The translations under genes and the position numbers were made by a program. From assembly GCA_032068765.1 (NCBI GenBank), contig DAMBHY010000014.1:6026-70025 (forward strand): a stretch of 64,000 nt of DNA, in the 5' to 3' direction. Each line of letters begins with the position of its first letter. The first letter of the stretch is position 1. The notes below the pieces were generated by a model. It was not told where the DNA came from. It saw only the letters and a list, made by a program, of their open reading frames with translations, and ran no database searches. Below are positions 23,658 to 32,978 of the stretch, in pieces. Source of the stretch: DAMBHY01 sp032068765. Its GTDB lineage: Bacteria > Bacteroidota > Bacteroidia > Bacteroidales > Dysgonomonadaceae.

Positions 23658-24728
23658 TTATTTTTTATAATGCTTGGAATTTCCTTGTTCGTAGTATCCG
23701 ATTTCGTGGTTGATGGCACGAATGTGTTCATCGAGAAATACCAAATCGTCCTCGCTGCTTTGTTGGGAAACGGGTTTGTTTTGGTATAGGAAATAATCGT
23801 CACGATAATATTTAGGAGTTATATTAGGCATTAGTACATTCGCACCGATTAGGATAGCTTTCTCCCGACCATCTTTTTCAATCGCCTGCATTGCAGTAGT
23901 TGCCGCTATGTTAATATCTTTCATTAAAATGCGTAAAAGTGCAACCATTCTAAAACTCAGATCAAGTCTTTGTCTTAGCGGCAATAATTGGTTTTTAAAT
24001 TTATACAAAGGCGTGTCGGCATGCTCAATGTACGGTCCCATACCGCACATGTCGATATCGAAGTCTTTCATGAAAAGCAAATCGTCCGCCAACATTTGCG
24101 GGGTTTGAAACGGCAGCCCAATCATTACGCCCGTCCCCACCTGATAACCTACTTTTTTCAGAGCTTCGAGCGCTTGTATACGCCCGGCATAACTGTGCAG
24201 TGAATTTTGAGGATGGAGTTTTCGATAAAGATTTTCGGAAGAAGTTTCTACACGCAGCAGATAGCGCTTCGCTCCGCTTTCGAACCACCGGCGATAAACT
24301 TCTTCGGTTTGTTCGCCACACGAAAGGGTGATGCCCAACTCGCTGTTTGTCGCTTGCATAATTTTGCGAAGCAAATTGTTGATTGTATCCGTGAATGTTT
24401 TGGATGAAAGTTCTCCTGATTGGATAGCAAGCGAACCAAAACCCTTGTTGTGGGCAAAAATGGCGGCTTCCACTACTTCTTGTTCTGTCAGACAATAGCG
24501 TTGAGTTTGTCGGTTGGAATGTCGGATGCCGCAATACAAACAGTCTTTTTGGCAGACGTTGGAGAATTCTATCAATCCTCGTAGATAGACTTTATTGCCA
24601 ACATATTGTTGTTTGATTTTGGACGAATACTCGAAAAGAATTTGTTCATCATCATTTTTTATGCAAAGCACCTGCACCAAATCTTGATGGGTGAGAACTT
24701 TTTTTTGCAAAAGACTAATAATTGACAT
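23658..24728 (-). CDS. hydE: [FeFe] hydrogenase H-cluster maturation radical SAM protein HydE
   Basis: 356 residues. Radical SAM Cys motif CQKDCLYCGIR (CX3CX2C) after the RGLIEFSNV strand, with the TIM-barrel phrases AIQSGEL, LRVETSS and GTGVMIGLPFQT typical of HydE. Works with HydG and HydF to build the 2Fe subcluster; HydE acts on the HydG product to make the bridging ligand. It lies in the order hydG, hydF, small gene, hydE on the minus strand, serving the hydrogenase at 6959. Confidence 0.93.
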   Translation of the reverse strand: MSIISLLQKKVLTHQDLVQVLCIKNDDEQILFEYSSKIKQQYVGNKVYLRGLIEFSNVCQKDCLYCGIRHSNRQTQRYCLTEQEVVEAAIFAHNKGFGSLAIQSGELSSKTFTDTINNLLRKIMQATNSELGITLSCGEQTEEVYRRWFESGAKRYLLRVETSSENLYRKLHPQNSLHSYAGRIQALEALKKVGYQVGTGVMIGLPFQTPQMLADDLLFMKDFDIDMCGMGPYIEHADTPLYKFKNQLLPLRQRLDLSFRMVALLRILMKDINIAATTAMQAIEKDGREKAILIGANVLMPNITPKYYRDDYFLYQNKPVSQQSSEDDLVFLDEHIRAINHEIGYYEQGNSKHYKK

Positions 24729-24790
24729 ATTTTATTGGGAGATTGTTCCTGGTTCTGATACTACTATTCTATTATTGAAAATGACTCTTT

Positions 24791-25198
24791 TTAACAAACG
24801 TACTTGACGTCTGTCTCCATTCTGGACAAATTTCTGTCCAAAATATCTGTTCCAACAATGAATAAAGTTCTACCTTGCCTTTCATAAACAGTATTACCAA
24901 AAATATCCTGTAAAACTGAAATAGCATTTGTCTCATCAATTAGAATAGAGTTACCTCTGATATTAACTACTTGAATGACACGGTGGAGACCATTCAGAAT
25001 TACAATATTTCCTCGTTCATCTTTGGTTATTATTTGCATCACACGTCCTATTTGGTCTCCATTGCTATCAATACTTCGTTTTTCGAGAACATAACCTTCT
25101 AGGTCTTTTATCAATGTTTTCCGTCATATTCTCTTCCACACGTTGGGCATAAAGCATAAAAGGAATAATACAAACAAAAAAACAAATAGCTTTTTCAT
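24791..25198 (-). pseudogene. Small secreted protein, probably frameshifted
   Basis: The frame from ATG 25198 gives a signal peptide start (MKKLFVFLFV) that soon meets a stop. If the T7 run in its early codons is read one base shifted, the result is a textbook signal peptide ending FMLYAQ, followed by RVEENMTENIDK. A second shift near 25110 joins the 107-codon frame that continues with LEGYVLEKRSIDSNGDQIGRV and runs to 24791. Two frame changes point to a decayed gene or to sequencing errors. The repetitive V/I-rich strands (GNIVILNG, GNSILIDE) suggest a beta protein. Position inside the hyd maturase run is unexplained. Confidence 0.5.
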
Positions 25199-25202
25199 AT
25201 GA

Positions 25203-26387
25203 TTATTTTTTAAAGATTTCAATAGACCGTTCAAAAATTCCATTGAGATAAGCAAGTGTCATGCCGTAATTGGTAACCGGAATATTTCGTTGCTGCACAA
25301 ACCTGACCCTGTTTATAAGCTGTTTGCGGGTGACCATACAACCTCCACATTGAATTGCGAGTGCGAAATCTTCATTCGGGATTTCATCTAATCCTGATAC
25401 AAAGGTAAAATTCAGCTTTTTCCCGGTTTTATTTCTCAATAGATTAGGGATTTTCACTCTACCGATGTCATCACAACTTGTTTGGTGCGTACAACTTTCC
25501 AACATCAGAATTTTGTCACCATCTCTAAGATTGGCAATTTTCGATGTTCCTTGAAGGTAGGCTTCAAAATCGCCTTTCATCCTTGCTAAAAGGATACTGA
25601 AACTTGTTAACGGAATGCTTGGAGGAAGGATCAGCGAAACTTTGTCAAAAACCTGACTATCGGTAATGACAAACGACGGCGTAATCCCTAATTCCAAAAA
25701 ATCTTCCAGTTCAGTTTCTCTCATAACGATGGTGATGCAGTGATTATCTAACGCGTCGCGTATAGTCATGTTCTGCGGAAGTATTAAACGTCCGTCGGGC
25801 GCTTCACTATCAATAGGTGTAATTAAAAGAACTATATCTTTTTTATTCACCAGATCACCTAACAATATCTGTTTTTGATAAATATTTTGTGGAATAATGG
25901 ATTTTAGCGTTGTTATCAATTTATCATGCTGGCTTGCATCTTTGGTGCTAAAATCTATAATTGGAGCAAAAGTATGTGTCTTAACAACTGTGCGGGTATG
26001 GTCTGAAATATTGTGTAAATCACTCTTATTATGGACAATAAAATAAGGAACCTGAACAGATTCAAACGTACTGATTAAATCGAGTTCGAATTGCCCGAAC
26101 TGGTTATCTGCGATAAGTAAAATGGCGCAATCCACATTAAGTATTGCGGCTTTAGACCTTTCAATTCTTTTCTCTCCCAATGCTCCCAAATCATCTATCC
26201 CCGCGGTATCCCACAAAATAGTAGGCCCAATTCCAAAAATCTCCACAGATTTTTTAACCGGATCGGTGGTGGTGCCAGGAACATCCGAAACAATTGAAGT
26301 TTGCTGACTTGTAAGATAGTTTATCAACGAACTTTTGCCGCAATTACGTCTTCCGAAAATACCTATATTGGGTCTAGCTTTTGTCAT
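25203..26387 (-). CDS. hydF: [FeFe] hydrogenase H-cluster maturation GTPase HydF
   Basis: 394 residues. N-terminal GTPase with P-loop GRRNCGKSSLINYL, G2 PGTTTDP and G3 DTAGIDD. C-terminal iron-sulfur ligands ESCTHQTSC and QCGGCM match the CxH...CxxC pattern of HydF. HydF is the scaffold on which the 2Fe cluster is assembled before transfer to the hydrogenase. The start codon is 3 bp from the end of hydG, and the two are certainly co-transcribed. Confidence 0.95.
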   Translation of the reverse strand: MTKARPNIGIFGRRNCGKSSLINYLTSQQTSIVSDVPGTTTDPVKKSVEIFGIGPTILWDTAGIDDLGALGEKRIERSKAAILNVDCAILLIADNQFGQFELDLISTFESVQVPYFIVHNKSDLHNISDHTRTVVKTHTFAPIIDFSTKDASQHDKLITTLKSIIPQNIYQKQILLGDLVNKKDIVLLITPIDSEAPDGRLILPQNMTIRDALDNHCITIVMRETELEDFLELGITPSFVITDSQVFDKVSLILPPSIPLTSFSILLARMKGDFEAYLQGTSKIANLRDGDKILMLESCTHQTSCDDIGRVKIPNLLRNKTGKKLNFTFVSGLDEIPNEDFALAIQCGGCMVTRKQLINRVRFVQQRNIPVTNYGMTLAYLNGIFERSIEIFKK

Positions 26388-26390
26388 ATT

Positions 26391-27812
26391 TTAAAAATAC
26401 AAATCCCTCTCGCCCTTTTTTATTTTCTTTAATCTTTCTCTCACTTCGTGTTGCATTCTTTCGGAAAGGTCGGTAAGATTTTTTTCAATGACTTTCCATC
26501 CTTTATTTGCAGTTGTTTCAGGTGCATAATCTTCCAAATATTCTGCCAAAGTTAAGATAGCATTTGGGGAACAATAACGTTTTATAAATCCGGGGACAGA
26601 AAATTCCATGAAATGCTCACCTGTTCGACCTTTTCGGTAGCATGCCGTACAAAAAGATGGCAGCATATCCTGCGCCAGCAGTTCTTCGATAATGTCATTG
26701 AGATGGCGGTCGTCATTAATGAGAAACTGACCTTTTTTGAGGTCGTGTTTACTTTCTTTTTCTGCATAACTGCCGATTTCAATTTTTGTTCCGCCGTCAA
26801 TTTGAGAAACACCAAATTCCAATAATTCATTGCGCAATTTTTCAGGTTCACGGGCTGTCAAAATAATCCCCGTATAAGGAACGGCAAGCCTGAGAATGGC
26901 TATCAATCGTGCAAAATCATCATCCGAAACAAAATATCTATCGTTCCACTCCGAAGTGGATGCATCTTTGATACGCGGAAAAGAAATAGTGTGAGGACCG
27001 ACATTGTAGCATGCTTCAAGATGGTTGGTGTGACGCACCAAACCCATCACTTCAAAACGCCAATCGTACAATCCAAACAAGGCGCCGATTCCCACATCAT
27101 CCAACCCGGCTTCTTGCGCTCTGTCCAATGCCGTCAGGCGATAATCGTAATCCGTTTTTTTTCCGCTGAGGTGATAATCCTTGTAAACTCCGCGATGATA
27201 AGTTTCCTGAAAAACCTGAAAAGTACCGATTCCAGCTTCTTTCACTGTGCGGAAACCTTCGATATCGAGCGGCGCGGCGTTGATATTCACCCGTCGTATT
27301 TCTCCGTTTCCTTTTTTCACGGAATATGCTGTGCGTACCGTTTCGGCGATGTATTCGGGACTGTATTCAGTATGTTCTCCATACACCAAGATCAAACGTT
27401 TCTGTCCGTTATCTTCCAATGCCTCAATCTCTTTCACCAACTCTCGTTGATTCAGCGTTTTGCGCAACTGTCCACGGTTAGTTGAACGAAATCCGCAGTA
27501 GGCACAGTCGTTGGAACATTTATTCCCTACATATAATGGAGCAAATAGGACAATGCGATTGCCGTAAATTTTCTTTTTGAGTGCACGTGCACCCTCTTTT
27601 ATTAAATTGATTGATTCGCTATCCTCGGCATTAATCAGCAGCGCAACTTCTTCGAGATTGAGCCGTTTTTTGTCAAGAGATTTGGCGATAACATCCTTTA
27701 CTCTTGCGGGTGTAGAATTGGTATTATTGAGATAAGTCCAGATTTCCTCCTCATCAATAAACGGCTTCATCGGAACATCGGGAATCTTGTATATTTCGGG
27801 TACAAATTTCAT
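26391..27812 (-). CDS. hydG: [FeFe] hydrogenase H-cluster radical SAM maturase HydG (tyrosine lyase)
   Basis: 473 residues from ATG 27812 (MKFVPEIYKIPDVP); a longer frame upstream is not needed. Cleaves tyrosine to make the CO and CN ligands of the H-cluster. N-terminal radical SAM site CSNDCAYCGFR (CX3CX2C), and the C-terminal auxiliary cluster ligands FCTACYRKGRTG plus a later Cys in KRYCSPN. First gene of hydG-hydF-hydE, with a TACCTTTG element 32 bp upstream. Confidence 0.95.
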   Translation of the reverse strand: MKFVPEIYKIPDVPMKPFIDEEEIWTYLNNTNSTPARVKDVIAKSLDKKRLNLEEVALLINAEDSESINLIKEGARALKKKIYGNRIVLFAPLYVGNKCSNDCAYCGFRSTNRGQLRKTLNQRELVKEIEALEDNGQKRLILVYGEHTEYSPEYIAETVRTAYSVKKGNGEIRRVNINAAPLDIEGFRTVKEAGIGTFQVFQETYHRGVYKDYHLSGKKTDYDYRLTALDRAQEAGLDDVGIGALFGLYDWRFEVMGLVRHTNHLEACYNVGPHTISFPRIKDASTSEWNDRYFVSDDDFARLIAILRLAVPYTGIILTAREPEKLRNELLEFGVSQIDGGTKIEIGSYAEKESKHDLKKGQFLINDDRHLNDIIEELLAQDMLPSFCTACYRKGRTGEHFMEFSVPGFIKRYCSPNAILTLAEYLEDYAPETTANKGWKVIEKNLTDLSERMQHEVRERLKKIKKGERDLYF

Positions 27813-27843
27813 ATGATAATGGTCGTTGATTGTAAATGTTACG

Positions 27844-27851
27844 CAAAGGTA
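27844..27851 (-). promoter_or_regulatory. Putative -7 element for the hydGFE operon
   Basis: Minus-strand TACCTTTG, a perfect TAnnTTTG match, about 32 bp ahead of the hydG ATG. The divergent TonB-family gene has its own element 95 bp away. Confidence 0.5.
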
Positions 27852-27946
27852 AGGCATTATTATGTTATCTTTGGAAAAAAAATTATAAAACCATTTTACT
27901 ATGTGAGGAATTAATGTTTTCATTTCCGAACTACACTCGTTTTTTT

Positions 27947-27954
27947 TACCTTTG
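27947..27954 (+). promoter_or_regulatory. Putative -7 element for the TonB_C protein gene
   Basis: TACCTTTG after a run of eight T bases, 32 bp upstream of the ATG at 27987. Same sequence and same distance as the divergent hydG element. Confidence 0.5.
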
Positions 27955-27986
27955 TAAACACGTAAATCAAAAAATTTTATTTAAGA

Positions 27987-28841
27987 ATGAAATTCAGAAA
28001 CTGGAACTTACTCATCATATTAATTTTAAGTTTGGTTTTCTCCATCAACAATAGTTACGGAGAGGAACAAAATAATGTTCAAAAGAAGAAAACCGCTTTA
28101 AAACGAAATATAACAAAAAAAAGTACTGTTCGAAAAACCATAAACACATCTACAGAAAAAATTGTGGATGATCCCGATATTGACCCGATGTTTACAGGCG
28201 GTTCGTACGCCATGACTAATTTCATCACCGAAAACATGAATTATCCACAGGAAAGTCTCGACAGAAAAAAGGAAGGTTTGGTAGTGTGGACATTTACTGT
28301 CGACACAGCAGGTTTGCTCTCAGATTTCGATATTATTCATCGTGCGGATTCAGCTCTTGATCAGGAAGCTCTGCGTATCATCAAGTTGATGCCGCCTTGG
28401 CGTCCCGCAAAACTTAATGGTAAGTTTGTGAAAGCCAAAACATATGTTCCTATGTTGTTTAAACTAAACAATGCTAAAAAACGCGAACGTACGGCTGTGG
28501 AGCAAGCAATCATGCATCCCGAAACAGAAAAGATATATTCTGAGGTAGAACAAATGCCTCAGTTTCCCGGAGGAAACGATAAACTAGCAGTGTATTTAGC
28601 TAACAATATTGAATATCCCGAACAGGCAAAAGCAGAAAAGATTGAAGGGCGAGTCCTCACAAGTTTTGTGGTAAAAAAAGATGGGAAGGTATCTGACATA
28701 CAAATTATTGAAAGTGTAAATCCACTATTGAACGAAGAAGCCATCCGTGTGTTGGGATTGATGCCTGACTGGATACCTGGTGAAGAAAAAGGGGAACACG
28801 TGAATGTGCGTTGCAACCTCCCAATCGACTTTAAGCTATAA
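27987..28841 (+). CDS. Exported protein with two TonB C-terminal-like domains
   Basis: 284 residues. Signal peptide or anchor MKFRNWNLLIILILSLVFSI, then a basic linker (KKKTALKRNITKKS). Two TonB_C-type domains follow: ~65-165 (FITENMNYPQESLDRKKEG, VDTAGLLSDFDII) and ~185-284 (YLANNIEYPEQAKAEKIEG, VKKDGKVSDIQII). The YPxxA..GxV and DG.vsd motifs are those of energy-transducing TonB proteins in Bacteroidetes. The Pro-rich periplasmic spanner is absent, so coupling to ExbBD is doubtful. A periplasmic role at the outer membrane is likely. Confidence 0.78.
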   Translation: MKFRNWNLLIILILSLVFSINNSYGEEQNNVQKKKTALKRNITKKSTVRKTINTSTEKIVDDPDIDPMFTGGSYAMTNFITENMNYPQESLDRKKEGLVVWTFTVDTAGLLSDFDIIHRADSALDQEALRIIKLMPPWRPAKLNGKFVKAKTYVPMLFKLNNAKKRERTAVEQAIMHPETEKIYSEVEQMPQFPGGNDKLAVYLANNIEYPEQAKAEKIEGRVLTSFVVKKDGKVSDIQIIESVNPLLNEEAIRVLGLMPDWIPGEEKGEHVNVRCNLPIDFKL

Positions 28842-28903
28842 TGCACGCATTAGAGATGTTATAACGTATATGTTAGATAAGTTATAACCTATGCGTTAGT
28901 GTC
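28835..28903 (+). repeat. Three 23-bp tandem repeats overlapping the end of the TonB_C gene
   Basis: Units start at 28835, 28858 and 28881, an exact period of 23. Shared skeleton: G-Y-TATAA-N7-R-TTAG-N4. The first unit overlaps the last codons and stop of the gene. Units 2 and 3 share GTTATAAC and GTTAG. GTTATAAC is itself a palindrome. Purpose unknown. Confidence 0.6.
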
Positions 28904-28912
28904 AGTTAATGA

Positions 28913-28944
28913 AACAGATGATATTTTTAAAGATATCGCCTGTT
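28913..28944 (+). terminator. Terminator of the TonB_C protein gene
   Basis: Hairpin with arms AACAG..GATAT and ATATC..CTGTT followed by TTTTT. It lies immediately before the convergent acyltransferase stop at 28947. Confidence 0.6.
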
Positions 28945-28946
28945 TT

Positions 28947-30098
28947 TTATTGCAGTTCCAGAAAGTTTTTTACTGGATTGCCATACATTACCACCATCCG
29001 TTCACGTAGGAATTTCTCATCTTTGCCAGGAATATTAATTTTCGCCAACTGACCTTCCATATATTTATTGAATTTGGTAACGTCTTCATCTGTATATTTG
29101 TTCCTGCAGGATGCACTACCTGTCATTTCATCATAAGCGACATAGTTGAAAGGATAAAATACATAATTACTGAATATTTCCGCATCAATGGCGTGAGCGA
29201 TTTTTTCTAAAATGGTCGCCTTATCTGATATATCTCCCAATTCTGCGATTTTGGAATTTATTTCATGACCGAATTTAAGACTTACACGTCCCTTAAAACC
29301 CATCAAACCGGTCATCATGTTTTCCAAATCATCGGCTTGCGTTTTTTTATACCCAGGATTATCACGTTTCAGTTGAAACTCTTTCGCTTTCAAAAAATCA
29401 CAAGGATCTAATTCGTAAGAAAGAGCCAACGGAAGGATGTTGAGTTGGCTTAGGGTTTCCTTAAGGTGAGCACTATTATGAAGCGACAACATTTTCAATA
29501 GACTTATCTGTGTTCTATCGTTGGAGTCTTTTGCACGTCCTTCTCTCTGCGCAAGCCAGATTGATTGGTTGTATTCGGTGATAGTATTATGAATGTAATC
29601 TGACAAATGTTTTGAAGTTTCAAGCATTTGTCGCACCGAAACGCTTCTTTTCACAATAAAACTTTTATTTAATCTCACCACATCGCGGATCCATTGATAA
29701 ATAAGCAGATTGTCGCCGATAGCAATTTCTGTTGTGGGCAAACCAAACTTAATTCTGCTAATATTCAGGAAAGCAGAGTCCAGAATAATATCGCGATGAT
29801 TTGAAATAATTAAGTTTCCTTTCGAATTCTCGCTTCGTTCGAAGTTGTGAGTATTGAGTTCTGTCACCGTTTTCTCAACCAACTGACAAATAAAAGGTCT
29901 TATGATATTTGCTTGAAATTGATATACATTTTCAACCCTCAACAAATTTTGTTTAAAATCATCCCAAGCCATCAATCCTTTTAGACCTGATGAGATGGCT
30001 TTCACAAATTGTTCGTCATTGATAAGCGATTGAATTGTACTTTTGATCTCATGATCGCGCAATGGACGAATATCTTCGAACAAACTATCGAAATTCAT
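28947..30098 (-). CDS. 1-acyl-sn-glycerol-3-phosphate acyltransferase-like (PlsC superfamily)
   Basis: 383 residues. The acyltransferase block I is ISNHRDIILDSAF near residue 105 (NHxxxxD). GDNLLIYQWIRDVVRLNKSFIVKR follows at the position of block II, and the WLAQREGRAKD region at that of block III. Longer than simple PlsC proteins (~240 residues), with extra helical N- and C-terminal regions as in a Bacteroidales-type family. Probably acylates a glycerol phosphate or lipid at the inner membrane; the exact substrate is not evident. Heads toward ddl on the same strand with a 6-bp gap. Confidence 0.8.
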   Translation of the reverse strand: MNFDSLFEDIRPLRDHEIKSTIQSLINDEQFVKAISSGLKGLMAWDDFKQNLLRVENVYQFQANIIRPFICQLVEKTVTELNTHNFERSENSKGNLIISNHRDIILDSAFLNISRIKFGLPTTEIAIGDNLLIYQWIRDVVRLNKSFIVKRSVSVRQMLETSKHLSDYIHNTITEYNQSIWLAQREGRAKDSNDRTQISLLKMLSLHNSAHLKETLSQLNILPLALSYELDPCDFLKAKEFQLKRDNPGYKKTQADDLENMMTGLMGFKGRVSLKFGHEINSKIAELGDISDKATILEKIAHAIDAEIFSNYVFYPFNYVAYDEMTGSASCRNKYTDEDVTKFNKYMEGQLAKINIPGKDEKFLRERMVVMYGNPVKNFLELQ

Positions 30099-30104
30099 GA
30101 TTTT

Positions 30105-31085
30105 TCAATTTAGCTTTTTGTATTCATATTCTATGATGTCAGTCAAAACATCTTTGATTGGAAGTTTTGCAGCTGCTACCTGCTGAGGGATAAAACTTGT
30201 AGGCGTCATACCTGGCGTTGTATTGATTTCCAGCAAAATAGGGCCTTCATCTGATATGATGTAATCTACGCGGATAAATCCTTTTGCTTCAATGATTTTG
30301 TATATCTTTTGTGTCAATTCTTGTATTTTTGAAGTCATCTGCGCCGATATCCGTGCGGGAGTAATTTCCTCTACCTCACCATTGTATTTAGCGTTGTAAT
30401 CAAAAAATTCATTCTTTGAAACTACTTCTGATATAGGCAAAGCATGTATTCCTCTATCGTTTTTGTAGCAGCCACAGGTTACTTCTGTACCTGAGATGAA
30501 TCTTTCTATCATCACCTCATTCGCTTCTTCGAATGCATAAGCAATCGCACCGCTTAAGTCTTCAGTTTTCTTCACTTTAGTTGTCGCGAAACTAGAACCT
30601 CCAACATTGGGTTTTACAAAAACAGGAAGTGACAATTTATTGATAATTTCTTCCGAATTATATTCATCATTTTTTCTAACAATCACGGATTCTGCCACAT
30701 CATAACCAAAGCTTTTGAAAAAATTGTTGCAGAAATATTTACTGAATGTAAGTGCTGAAGCTAAAACTCCACAATTGGAATAAGGAATATGGAGCATATC
30801 GAAGTATCCCTGCAAAGTTCCATCTTCTCCCGGAGTACCATGAATCGTAATGTAAGCAAAATCAAAGTTTATTTTTCGATTGTCCAAAACGAAACTGAAA
30901 TCATTCTTGTCAATTAAATAATATTGCCCATCATTTTCTACAAACCATTTTTCTCTTTCAATTTTTACCTTGTATATATTGTAAATTTCATGATTCATAA
31001 AGGAATTGATTCCCTCTGCACTTTTTTCAGAAACTTCTTTTTCAGAAGAGTATCCGCCCCAAACAATCGCTATATTTTTTTTCAT
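30105..31085 (-). CDS. ddl: D-alanine--D-alanine ligase
   Basis: Makes the D-Ala-D-Ala dipeptide of peptidoglycan. 326 residues from ATG 31085 (MKKNIAIVWGGYSSEKEVS), chosen over one three codons upstream because homologues start at the MKKxIAIV strand. ATP-grasp features: THGTPGEDGTLQG, GGSSFATTKV, FISGTEVTCGCY and LLEINTTPGMTPTS with the metal-binding Asn/Glu. Downstream of rluD and the PASTA-domain gene, in an envelope-themed run. Confidence 0.95.
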   Translation of the reverse strand: MKKNIAIVWGGYSSEKEVSEKSAEGINSFMNHEIYNIYKVKIEREKWFVENDGQYYLIDKNDFSFVLDNRKINFDFAYITIHGTPGEDGTLQGYFDMLHIPYSNCGVLASALTFSKYFCNNFFKSFGYDVAESVIVRKNDEYNSEEIINKLSLPVFVKPNVGGSSFATTKVKKTEDLSGAIAYAFEEANEVMIERFISGTEVTCGCYKNDRGIHALPISEVVSKNEFFDYNAKYNGEVEEITPARISAQMTSKIQELTQKIYKIIEAKGFIRVDYIISDEGPILLEINTTPGMTPTSFIPQQVAAAKLPIKDVLTDIIEYEYKKLN

Positions 31086-31100
31086 ATTCAACATTAAATT

Positions 31101-32162
31101 TTATTCTATAATGTCACGTGCGCAAGTATAAATACGCCATTTTTTTATAACCTCTTCCATGTCTTCGGGAATGTTACTCTCGAAAAACATTTCATCACCC
31201 GTTCGAGGATGGACAAAACCCAAAGTCTGCGCATGTAGGCATTGGCGCGGACATGCAACAAAACAATTGTAAACAAACTGTTTATATTTTACGAAATTCG
31301 TACCCCGAAGGATTTCATTTCCGCCATATCGCTCATCGTTAAAAAGCGTATGCCCGATATATTTCATATGGACACGGATTTGGTGGGTACGTCCGGTTTC
31401 AAGACGACATTGCACTAATGTTACATATCCAAATCGTTCTAAAACTTTATAGTGAGTAACAGCCGTTTTTCCTTGATCACCTTCGGGAAATACACGCATC
31501 AGCATCCTGTCTTTTGGATCGCGTCCAATATTCCCCTCAATACGTCCTTCATCTTTTTCTACATTTCCCCAAACAAGTGCCACGTATTGCCTTTTGGTTG
31601 TCTTATTGAAAAATTGTACTGAAAGTTTCGTTTTCGCATCAGGTGTTTTAGCTATCAACAACAGTCCAGAAGTATCTTTGTCTATTCGATGTACAAGCCC
31701 TAATCTGGGATCATCTATATTTATGCTTTCATTATATTTTAAATGATATGCTATAGCATTGACCAAGGTGCCGGTATAATTCCCATGTCCAGGATGCACT
31801 ACCATTCCAGGTTTTTTATTGACAACTATTAGGTCATCATCTTCATACACAATGTCCAGGGGAATATCTTCCGGGATGATTTCCAACTCGTGACGGGGCT
31901 TGTCCATCATAATAGAAATCACATCAAGAGGTTTTACGCGGTAGTTGGATTTTACAGGTTCATTATTCACTAAAATACATCCGGCTTCGGCGGCTTGTTG
32001 TATTCTGTTACGGGAGATTCCTTCAATCCTTACAGAAAGAAACTTGTCAATACGCAGCATGTTCTGACCTTTATCAGCAATAAACCGATAATGTTCATAC
32101 ATGGTCTGGTTTTCCGATGATAGATTCTCTATTTCATCGTCATCTTCAACAAATTGTAGCAT
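31101..32162 (-). CDS. rluD: RluA-family 23S rRNA pseudouridine synthase
   Basis: 353 residues. N-terminal S4 RNA-binding domain (RIDKFLSVRIEGISRNRIQ, residues ~35-95), then the synthase domain with catalytic Asp in GLVHRIDKDTSGLLLIA and the GRTHQIRVHMKYIGHT motif. The RluD subgroup modifies helix 69 of 23S rRNA; subgroup placement rests on the S4 domain and length. An acidic N-terminal extension (FVEDDDEIENLSSE) is common in Bacteroidetes. Confidence 0.9.
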   Translation of the reverse strand: MLQFVEDDDEIENLSSENQTMYEHYRFIADKGQNMLRIDKFLSVRIEGISRNRIQQAAEAGCILVNNEPVKSNYRVKPLDVISIMMDKPRHELEIIPEDIPLDIVYEDDDLIVVNKKPGMVVHPGHGNYTGTLVNAIAYHLKYNESINIDDPRLGLVHRIDKDTSGLLLIAKTPDAKTKLSVQFFNKTTKRQYVALVWGNVEKDEGRIEGNIGRDPKDRMLMRVFPEGDQGKTAVTHYKVLERFGYVTLVQCRLETGRTHQIRVHMKYIGHTLFNDERYGGNEILRGTNFVKYKQFVYNCFVACPRQCLHAQTLGFVHPRTGDEMFFESNIPEDMEEVIKKWRIYTCARDIIE

Positions 32163-32180
32163 ATCCTTCTTTCTATATAA

Positions 32181-32879
32181 TTATTGGAAAAACGAATCGT
32201 CTACTTTACTTTTTTTGACTTCCTGTTCTTTCTTCGTAGGTTGAGTTTGTATAATTATTTGTCCGGAATCATTGCGGTTGACCTGACTTGGCGGAACCTG
32301 AACTTCTCTATTCATATCCAAAGAGTCTATAATTTCCCCACTACCAACGATCAGTTTTAATGGCGAACCTGCAGGCACTTTTTCATCTGGTCTCAGAGTT
32401 TTTCCACGATATACAACAGATAGAACTAGTCCTGCATATTCCGAAGGAGTTTCTTCAATAGTCAATTGTGTAAAACCCATAGAAATTAAAAGTGCTTGTG
32501 CCTGACGAAGTGAAAAGTCATTCAATCCAGGGATAGCAATCTGTTGAGGCATGCGTGAATAAATTGTCACATATACCGAGCGTCCTCTTTTGACATTGCT
32601 TTTGGCATCTGGATTTTGGTCAATTACAGAGCCAGGGACAGCTCCTTTTCTATAAATAGAATCAAGTACTTCCAGTTTCAATCCTTTTGATTTGAGAATT
32701 GATTTTGCTTCTTCAACTTGTAGTGTAGAAAGCGAGGGAACTTCGATATTTTGATTATGACGCGTATAAACGTGGGCAAATAAAAACAATAAAACAATGA
32801 TTAATGCTCCTCCACCTATTATTATAAGGAGATTTTTTATAATACTATTTCCGAATGGACTTTTTTCAGGAAGCTTCAT
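32181..32879 (-). CDS. Membrane-anchored PASTA-domain protein
   Basis: 232 residues from ATG 32879 (MKLPEKSPFGNSIIK). One transmembrane helix (LLIIIGGGALIIVLLFLFAHVY) is followed by two PASTA repeats: EVPSLSTLQVEEAKSILKSK to ~residue 110, and IPGLNDFSLRQAQALLISMG to ~185. A Gln/Lys-rich tail ends in DDSFFQ. PASTA domains bind peptidoglycan or muropeptides, but there is no kinase domain here. Placement before rluD and ddl is conserved in Bacteroidales. Confidence 0.88.
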   Translation of the reverse strand: MKLPEKSPFGNSIIKNLLIIIGGGALIIVLLFLFAHVYTRHNQNIEVPSLSTLQVEEAKSILKSKGLKLEVLDSIYRKGAVPGSVIDQNPDAKSNVKRGRSVYVTIYSRMPQQIAIPGLNDFSLRQAQALLISMGFTQLTIEETPSEYAGLVLSVVYRGKTLRPDEKVPAGSPLKLIVGSGEIIDSLDMNREVQVPPSQVNRNDSGQIIIQTQPTKKEQEVKKSKVDDSFFQ

Positions 32880-32978
32880 TTTGTCAATGCTTGAAATATT
32901 GTACAAATGTATAAAAAAATCGATTGTAATTGACTATATATTTGCCGTTTTACAGATTTACAATACTTATAAAAACAA

